From positions 1 through 19,680 of the forward strand of contig QEFN01000020.1 of the NCBI GenBank assembly GCA_003086555.1: a stretch of 19,680 nt of DNA, written 5' to 3'. The stretch comes from Sulfolobus sp. SCGC AB-777_G06. Its GTDB lineage: Archaea > Thermoproteota > Thermoprotei_A > Sulfolobales > Sulfolobaceae. A model generated the notes under the pieces. That model was not told the DNA's origin. It did no database searches and saw only the letters and a list, made by a program, of their open reading frames with translations. Position numbers and translations under genes: made by a program. Positions 15,404 through 19,680 of the stretch are shown here, one piece after another; within the stretch, counting starts at the first letter, position 1, and every line of letters begins with the position of its first letter.

Positions 15404-16528
15404 CTAAGCAAAACGCAAGAGAATTGCAATAGCTGGGACTATTATTACCACATAAAGTATGGTGCCGTCGAGGAACCCGAATCTAAGAACCGTTAAGTAG
15501 TATGTGAGAACCCCTACTAAGTCTAGCCATAAACCGTCGGCAAGACCTACTCCGCCAATTATACTTGTCCCTGCTTCACCGCCGTAATACCTTGTTATCT
15601 TATTAAGCTCTTTTCCCCTAAAATAGTCCGTTACAGTGCTACTTATCACAGTAGGTAAGAAGATTATAGGGATCGTTGACAACGTGAGGGCCGAAATGTA
15701 ATCACTGTGCTTAAATGCTACAGTTACAATCCGTGTTACAAACCACAAAGTTAGAACTAATATGGGAAAGAATAACGATAAAGAAATAGAAGATACTACT
15801 CCTAATGGAGTAACCTCACCCGTGAAGCGATTGACCATGAGTGCTGGCTTCATAGATACCCAGAAGATAAGGAAAGAACTCCCGAAAACAAGTAAGAGAG
15901 TAAGAGGAGTTACGTGATATATTGAGCCGCCAGAATAATAAAAGGCTATGACGAATAAAGGTATTAATGAAAGATTTATCATGGTCTGTTTAGTTCCCAC
16001 AGCTATGAAAGACAGTAAAAGCCCAGCTAGTGCACCATAGATAAAGGTATTAATAGTTATCCCAGTATAAAGGGAGAGTAAAAACAGTGAAGCGAACATT
16101 ACTGTACCAGCCCATAATTGATGAGTAGGTAAAGACCCAGTAAAAGCCTTATTCTTGATCCTTACTGCGGACATTATTAGCGATGGCGGGATGGAGTATA
16201 ATAAAGCAGACGTTACACCGGTAAATATACCTAGATGAAAAGGGAAATAGAGGGAAACACCAAAAAAGTAGTAGTTAAGGAATATAGACCAGAACCAGAT
16301 GATGTAGTATTTTCCATGTTCGTTCCCCCTAAAGAGCTTATAAGTCAATAAGGACAGAACGAAAGAATAGACCACAAGATTTACGATTACGTCTATTACC
16401 TCACGATAAGGTAGGTTATGTATATACGACAATGTTATGTAAAAAGTTGTTGAATAATGTATTGTTAGGAACGAGAGGACAGAGACTATGAAAAGCTTTA
16501 ATTCATGAGAGTAAAACTTAACAGCCAC
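15404..16528 (-). CDS. Polytopic membrane protein, possibly DUF1614-like
   Basis: 374 residues with about ten hydrophobic segments and short loops. Near the C-terminus a Gly-rich loop GTSIIGGVGLADGLWLDLVG (about 325-344) sits between membrane helices. It resembles the IGGAGxFDGIFLTG motif of DUF1614 membrane proteins, which supports only a tentative link. No transporter signature was recognised. The start is GTG at 16528 (MAVKFYSHELK), supported by a TATA-like CTTAATAAAAA centred about 24 nt upstream and absence of a closer ATG; a CACGTG hexamer overlaps the start codon. Monocistronic by position, 267 nt from tenA upstream on the same strand. Confidence 0.7.
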   Translation of the reverse strand: MAVKFYSHELKLFIVSVLSFLTIHYSTTFYITLSYIHNLPYREVIDVIVNLVVYSFVLSLLTYKLFRGNEHGKYYIIWFWSIFLNYYFFGVSLYFPFHLGIFTGVTSALLYSIPPSLIMSAVRIKNKAFTGSLPTHQLWAGTVMFASLFLLSLYTGITINTFIYGALAGLLLSFIAVGTKQTMINLSLIPLFVIAFYYSGGSIYHVTPLTLLLVFGSSFLIFWVSMKPALMVNRFTGEVTPLGVVSSISLSLFFPILVLTLWFVTRIVTVAFKHSDYISALTLSTIPIIFLPTVISSTVTDYFRGKELNKITRYYGGEAGTSIIGGVGLADGLWLDLVGVLTYYLTVLRFGFLDGTILYVVIIVPAIAILLRFA

Positions 16529-16545
16529 GTGTTTTTCTTGACTTC

Positions 16546-16556
16546 TTTTTATTAAG
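16546..16556 (-). promoter_or_regulatory. TATA element of the membrane-protein gene
   Basis: Minus-strand CTTAATAAAAA lies about 24 nt above the GTG at 16528. Upstream, TTTACGTG occurs twice on the plus strand (16592-16599 and 16615-16622, 23 nt apart), possible regulator half-sites. Confidence 0.4.
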
Positions 16557-16642
16557 CTTTTTCTTATGTGAAGTCATAATCACCATGAAGTTTTACGTGA
16601 ATTTAGCTTTTTAATTTACGTGTCGTTTTAAAAACATATTTA

Positions 16643-16676
16643 AGAGCTAATCTTTACGCGGTAAGTTTTTAGCTCT
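16643..16676. repeat. 8-bp inverted repeat
   Basis: AGAGCTAA (16643-16650) and TTAGCTCT (16669-16676) are perfectly complementary across an 18-nt loop. The repeat lies between tenA and the membrane-protein gene; it may be a terminator stem for tenA or an operator. Confidence 0.4.
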
Positions 16677-16745
16677 AATTAAAAAAGAACTGGTGTATCG
16701 TGTATTAATGAAGAATAGTTTTATACACGGAACTCTGAATAGATG

Positions 16746-16785
16746 AGGGGAACCCTCGCTTTTCTAGGGTCGTGAGGAAGTAGGC
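16746..16785 (+). repeat. IS200/IS605-type right-end-like hairpin
   Basis: GGGGAACCCT, a short insert, then TCTAGGG and GTGAGGAAG resembles the 3' end of IS200/IS605 elements and their guide RNAs. It shares the blocks GGGAACCC and TTCTAGGG with 19516-19531. No transposase is attached. On the minus strand the same hairpin lies just after the tenA stop and could act as a terminator, so the origin is uncertain. Confidence 0.4.
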
Positions 16786-16795
16786 TTAACCAAAA

Positions 16796-17440
16796 CTACG
16801 TGATCTCGTAAAAAGGTGTCTCTTCCCTCCTTAAGGAATAGTCCCAAAACAGTATTTCAAACCTAACACTTGCAGAAAAAGGTTTTAGCAAGTTTTCGTT
16901 AAACTCATATGAGTTTAAAGCTTCAAGGATTGCATCAACCCTCCTTTTATAGTCCTCTGAAGCATAAAACTCAGCCCATTTAGAATACAGTTGGTTTGGG
17001 GACTCTATAACAAACTTTCCCACTTCATAATAACCCCACATGCAAGGAGACCAAGCTGATAAAAACTCCTTCCAACCTTTAGTGGAGTAATAGTACAAGT
17101 GACGAGTGTATACATAATTTGCTAAGTTATAACCAGTCCTCATTATTTCCTCGTGAGTTATGTTTAGCTTATCCAAGAGATAGTTGTGTACTTCCATTCC
17201 CTTATCCCTCGTTGAAAGTATAGAGGATAGGACTTTAGTAGCCTGGTTAGTAGGCGCAAATGAGGAGGCCCTCATTAGACTCTTTAACATTACCTCTACG
17301 TACTTAGAATCCTGAATTAAATAATAACGGAAGGACTCTAACGGTAAGGTACCGTCCCTCATTTGCTTGACGAATTCATGTTTAACATATTTTTCCCATA
17401 GTTCTCTTACTTTTTCCCTTAATATCTCAGAAGTTTTCAT
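16796..17440 (-). CDS. tenA: TenA family protein (thiaminase II / aminopyrimidine aminohydrolase)
   Basis: 214 all-helical residues, the usual family length. Catalytic positions fit well: Asp44 in YLIQDSKYVEV, Tyr111, Cys133 and Tyr137 in AWSPCMWGYYEVG, and Glu195 in VRFEILFWDY, matching Asp44/Tyr112/Cys135/Tyr139/Glu205 of Bacillus TenA. The Cys marks the TenA_C subtype, which hydrolyses amino-HMP or thiamine breakdown products to HMP for salvage into thiamine. Cytoplasmic. The ATG at 17440 lies 27 nt below a TATAAATA box, giving a leaderless mRNA; no riboswitch is seen. No other thiamine gene is nearby. Confidence 0.93.
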   Translation of the reverse strand: MKTSEILREKVRELWEKYVKHEFVKQMRDGTLPLESFRYYLIQDSKYVEVMLKSLMRASSFAPTNQATKVLSSILSTRDKGMEVHNYLLDKLNITHEEIMRTGYNLANYVYTRHLYYYSTKGWKEFLSAWSPCMWGYYEVGKFVIESPNQLYSKWAEFYASEDYKRRVDAILEALNSYEFNENLLKPFSASVRFEILFWDYSLRREETPFYEIT

Positions 17441-17463
17441 AATAAGCCTTTACGTTTAAGAGG

Positions 17464-17471
17464 TATTTATA
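17464..17471 (-). promoter_or_regulatory. TATA element of tenA
   Basis: A textbook TATAAATA on the minus strand is centred about 27 nt upstream of the tenA ATG (17440-17438), indicating a leaderless transcript. Confidence 0.65.
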
Positions 17472-17532
17472 GTTAATTAAGGTTGTAATTTAAAGAGTCT
17501 AATTTCCTTAAAAATTATATAATAATTTAGTC

Positions 17533-17685
17533 TTATACTGTAAATAAATAATTTCTCAAGTTAGTTTCTATTCTCTTCCTAATATAAGCCTTATCTTTCC
17601 TCCCGTAGAGCGGTCTCACTTTGTTATAAACGTCAATTACATCTTTCTAAAAGTCCTTATACTCAAGAGCAGATCAATAAATCAT
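17533..17685 (-). pseudogene. Unidentified gene fragment with two in-frame stops
   Basis: From an ATG at 17685 one frame of 51 codons reads MIY-stop-SALEYKDF-stop-KDVIDVYNKVRPLYGRKD and then KAYIRKRIETNLRNYLFTV to TAA 17533-17535. The long clean tail with basic, helical character (KAYIRKRIETNLRNYL) is clearly protein-like in this AT-rich setting. Family not recognised; it is the end of a decayed gene. Confidence 0.5.
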
Positions 17686-18462
17686 GAATGCATAATATTA
17701 TATTCAGAGTTAAGCTATGAGATATTTATACCTAAAATAGAATTTATTATGAATATTCTCTCTATGTATTAAATAGTAAAGTTTTAAATTTAAAAATGAT
17801 ATTATCCTTAATTGATGGTAGTGTCCAAGGAATATCAGCTTTCTATTATAATAGAGTCTTGTCCATATAATGTATAAATAAAAATTATGTAAGATGATAG
17901 CCCTTATTAGCCGGAGGGAACATTATCAATGAGTATTGAGTACTCATTGTCATTATGATAAGAGAAGTTATATTATCCTCATTTGTTTTAAATATTTTCT
18001 CTTGTTTTTACTAGAGTAACAAGAGTATTAACACTTTAGTTTATTAGCGTTTTTAGTTTAGGAAAATTTTTCTGTAAAGTTACACATTCTAAAGACTACG
18101 GTACAACTGGAGACAGTGTTGTCCAATTTTATCAAGTAATATAAATTAAGTGGGTTAGGACTATTTATCTAGAAATCCCATATTTTTAATGTATTTATGC
18201 TTTTAGTATTTATAAGCTTTTTCTAATACTTTCCACTAGTGATCATAATATAGGATTGTAAAGGTTAGAGTATTGTTTATAAATAATTTATATAAGTTGT
18301 ATTGAAGTAATTGTAAAATATCTTTTCGTTATCGAGACGGGGGATATAGTTATACAATATTTTCTGGAGGAGATTAACGAGCTTAACCTTATGACGTATT
18401 ACACAGTCTGAAATCTTACTCTCCGCAATATGTGGTTAAGCTTTAATCGTTTATGAATGCAT
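17686..18462. other. AT-rich gap with inverted repeats, no intact gene
   Basis: The stretch is strongly AT-rich. It holds a 14-bp palindrome TCTATTATAATAGA (17842-17855) and a 9-bp inverted repeat (17927-17949). A 32-codon open stretch ends at TGA near 18411 (reading LFVIETGDIVIQYFLEEINE) without a clear start, possibly relic coding DNA. No tRNA, CRISPR repeats or terminal repeats of an insertion sequence were seen. Confidence 0.35.
17927..17949. repeat. 9-bp perfect inverted repeat
   Basis: CAATGAGTA and TACTCATTG flank a 5-nt loop TTGAG in a gene-free region. It may be an operator, a terminator stem or part of a lost element. Confidence 0.45.
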
Positions 18463-18486
18463 ATATACTATGAATTCATAGTATAT
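18463..18486. promoter_or_regulatory. Perfect 24-bp palindrome over the promoter of the small-protein/NTase pair
   Basis: The dyad is centred on GAATTC between 18474 and 18475, with arms of 12 fully complementary bases (half-site ATATACTATGAA). It covers the AT-rich TATA candidate (about 18461-18467) and the expected start site of a leaderless transcript, ending 7 nt before the ATG at 18494. This is the layout of an autoregulated operon whose product represses at its own promoter, as in toxin-antitoxin loci. Confidence 0.7.
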
Positions 18487-18493
18487 TTTAGTA

Positions 18494-18787
18494 ATGAAAA
18501 TCCAAGTTAAAGGAGATTACATTTACGTGACGATGTGGGACAAATTAAGTAAAAGACCAAAGAGGTATTACTTAGGAAGAAAAGAGGGGTTAAAGAAGTG
18601 GGAAGAGCTGTTTACGATTGCGAGAGAGTATAAGGTTAGCGACGATGAGGTTAGGGATTACTTAAACTATTACTTAGATAGGGAAACGAATATGACCAAG
18701 GTCGAGTACGTCTTACTTTCATTAAGCTTGGGTGTTGAATTTTGGAGATCGAATGGAAGTACAAAAACGCTTTCAGAAAAGCGGTGA
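18494..18787 (+). CDS. Small basic protein, putative antitoxin/regulator partner of the NTase
   Basis: 97 residues. The N-terminal half is a beta-hairpin rich in Lys/Arg/Tyr (KGDYIYVTMWDKLSKRPKRYYLG), followed by helices (GLKKWEELFTIAREYKV; SDDEVRDYLNYYLDRE) and a C-terminal part (KVEYVLLSLSLGVEFWRS). This suggests a small nucleic-acid-binding protein. The ATG at 18494 lies 7 nt after the 24-bp palindrome. The last 46 nt overlap the nucleotidyltransferase gene in another frame, so the two are translationally coupled. No known family could be named. By position (short, first, overlapping, palindromic operator) it is the likely antitoxin or repressor; this is inference. Confidence 0.65.
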   Translation: MKIQVKGDYIYVTMWDKLSKRPKRYYLGRKEGLKKWEELFTIAREYKVSDDEVRDYLNYYLDRETNMTKVEYVLLSLSLGVEFWRSNGSTKTLSEKR

Positions 18788-19293
18788 GACTAATAGAGAG
18801 GTTCTACCCGGATTACGCACTTATAGGTAGGTTTGCAAGGAACTTTTATGCACCGCCTGAGACGACCTTGGATATAGACTTCTTGGTAGATTTAGATGAT
18901 CATGAGAGGTTAGCGGAATTGATCGAGTATACATCTTCACAATATAAAATAACTCCCAATGACGTAGGACATTGGCAATACGTAATGATTATCGACGACA
19001 TAAAAGTTGACTTAGTTAAACCTCCAGGGTATAACATAACCATAGAGTTCCTCTCTAAGAGGAGGCAGGCTGTAATCAAAGGTGTCGGAAGGATTTACAT
19101 AACGTCACCGGAAGATTTAGCAGTACTTTACGTAATATCTTCTAAACAGAGGGGGGTAAAAGACGTCATAAAAGCTAAGGACGTCATAAAGTATTCCAAA
19201 GCTCGTAATGACTTTAACGAAGAGTATTTTCTTAAAAAATGTAGAGAAAATGAGGTAGAACATTTGTGTTTAGCTTTACTCTCTAACTTGTGA
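18742..19293 (+). CDS. Nucleotidyltransferase-fold protein (AbiEii/MNT-like)
   Basis: 183 residues. The nucleotidyltransferase core is visible: YALIGRFARNFYAPPE (G-x-x-A helix, with Arg30 in place of the second Gly/Ser), the metal-binding DID (Asp44, Asp46) in TTLDIDFLVDLDD, a third Asp90 in IKVDLVKPPG, and the C-terminal helix signature SPEDLAVLYVISSKQRGVKD (122-141). Such small proteins include the AbiEii and MNT toxins, which transfer nucleotides to tRNA or to partner proteins. The start is TTG at 18742: a stop lies directly upstream in frame (18736-18738), and GGGTG at 18730-18734 provides a ribosome site at good spacing. It overlaps the 97-residue gene by 46 nt. Function as toxin, defence or housekeeping enzyme is open. 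Confidence 0.8.
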   Translation: MEIEWKYKNAFRKAVRLIERFYPDYALIGRFARNFYAPPETTLDIDFLVDLDDHERLAELIEYTSSQYKITPNDVGHWQYVMIIDDIKVDLVKPPGYNITIEFLSKRRQAVIKGVGRIYITSPEDLAVLYVISSKQRGVKDVIKAKDVIKYSKARNDFNEEYFLKKCRENEVEHLCLALLSNL

Positions 19294-19309
19294 AAAAGAT
19301 GTATGCTTA

Positions 19310-19339
19310 GTCAATGGGTAAACAATGTATTCCCTTGAC
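19310..19339 (+). terminator. Hairpin downstream of the NTase gene
   Basis: GTCAATGGG (19310-19318) pairs with CCCTTGAC (19332-19339) with one bulged base and a 13-nt loop, starting 17 nt after the stop codon. It is a plausible 3' end for the two-gene transcript. Confidence 0.45.
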
Positions 19340-19394
19340 ACTAAATTTAATAAAGAGAGCCAGAAATAAAGGAGCCTTTTTCTCGATACGTAGG

Positions 19395-19545
19395 ATACTA
19401 ATCCCTCAGGTTCTCTAGAATGTAAGGGGGTTTGGTTCTCTGTGCATCTTGATTGCTCACCAAATGTAGTCCGAACCGATGGCGAGAATGATAAGCCACT
19501 TTGAAAGGGAACCCTTCTAGGGCGGGAAGAAAGTCAGATCAGCCG
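19395..19545 (+). mobile_element. IS200/IS605-type right-end relic (tnpB tail and guide-RNA end)
   Basis: The block GGGAACCCTTCTAGGGCGGG (19507-19526) followed by AAGAAAGTCAG resembles the conserved 3' end of IS200/IS605 elements and of TnpB guide RNAs in thermophiles. Just upstream one frame is open from 19395 to a TGA at 19504 and reads VHLDCSPNVVRTDGENDKPL at its end, like a variable TnpB tail. No RuvC-type transposase motif is in the window, so only a right-hand remnant remains. The assignment rests on remembered family ends and needs comparison. Confidence 0.45.
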
Positions 19546-19635
19546 ATTGACTATTAGTCATTATGGAGGCCAAACTCTTGTACACTCTATTATTGGGACA
19601 AGTGACATTAAATTGAATAACCACCTTTGTAGAAA
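19546..19635. other. Short non-coding stretch with a palindrome
   Basis: TGACTA-T-TAGTCA (19548-19560) lies immediately after the IS-like end. Nothing else is seen before the partial gene at the edge. Confidence 0.3.
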
Positions 19636-19680
19636 CTATCTATTTCTTTTCTCCTCATATAATTTCTTAGCATATTCCAA
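19636..19680 (-). CDS. 3' end of a gene leaving the window
   Basis: The minus strand reads LEYAKKLYEEKRNR followed by TAG (19636-19638), open to the window edge. The charged helical tail looks coding, but 14 codons are too few to identify a family. Confidence 0.4.
   Translation of the reverse strand: MEYAKKLYEEKRNR

Noticed and set aside
1..19680. CRISPR arrays and tRNA or rRNA genes
   Set aside because: No regularly spaced repeats and no T-loop or conserved rRNA segments were found on either strand by eye.

Overview
The window looks like a chromosomal segment of a thermoacidophilic crenarchaeote of the order Sulfolobales. The supporting signs are an AT-rich sequence and AT-rich TATA elements placed about 25-28 nt upstream of many start codons, which implies leaderless transcripts. 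GTG and TTG starts are frequent. The gene content also fits: an rmlABCD set, a CruF-type carotenoid hydratase, SfsA, a TldE-like protein, TenA, a VapBC pair and a decayed P450 resembling Sulfolobus CYP119. The genus cannot be decided by eye.

Left part (1-4242). Bases 1-635 hold structured, IS-relic-like DNA with strong inverted repeats and no convincing intact gene. It abuts a prolyl-oligopeptidase gene that has lost its beta-propeller (about 636-1549). A 91-aa conserved-looking small protein follows (1887-2162). Next comes a heavily mutated CYP119-like cytochrome P450 relic (2261-3118) ending just before an intact carotenoid (CruF/DUF422) gene (3163-3852). A decayed, unidentified minus-strand gene fills 3865-4234.

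Middle (4243-8409). Minus-strand genes encode a TPR protein, SfsA and a polytopic membrane protein. A broken plus-strand gene for a membrane-anchored surface protein follows. A 0.6 kb gap holds at most one 36-residue reading frame.

The dTDP-L-rhamnose block (8410-11950) is on the minus strand. rmlC has its own promoter. A second promoter drives rmlD-rmlA-rmlB, whose genes are 1 nt apart or share an ATGA overlap. Together they convert glucose-1-phosphate and dTTP to dTDP-L-rhamnose for glycans. No glycosyltransferase is in view.

Right part (11951-19680). An orphan TldE-like protein, an unidentified relic, a VapB/VapC pair and a GNAT acetyltransferase pseudogene come first. A 46-aa minus-strand reading frame then sits behind a palindromic operator-like site. 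Two diverged direct repeats bracket the toxin-antitoxin/GNAT segment. Next are a membrane protein, TenA and a 1.05 kb AT-rich gap with relics and inverted repeats. Last is a two-gene module of a small basic protein overlapping a nucleotidyltransferase, preceded by a perfect 24-bp palindrome. The window closes with an IS200/IS605-like right-end relic and the tail of a gene running off the end.

The best candidate for an under-described system is the palindrome-controlled small-protein/nucleotidyltransferase pair at 18463-19339. A striking general feature is how many long intergenic stretches turn out to be gene relics. All calls come from reading the sequence by eye; no database search was possible.
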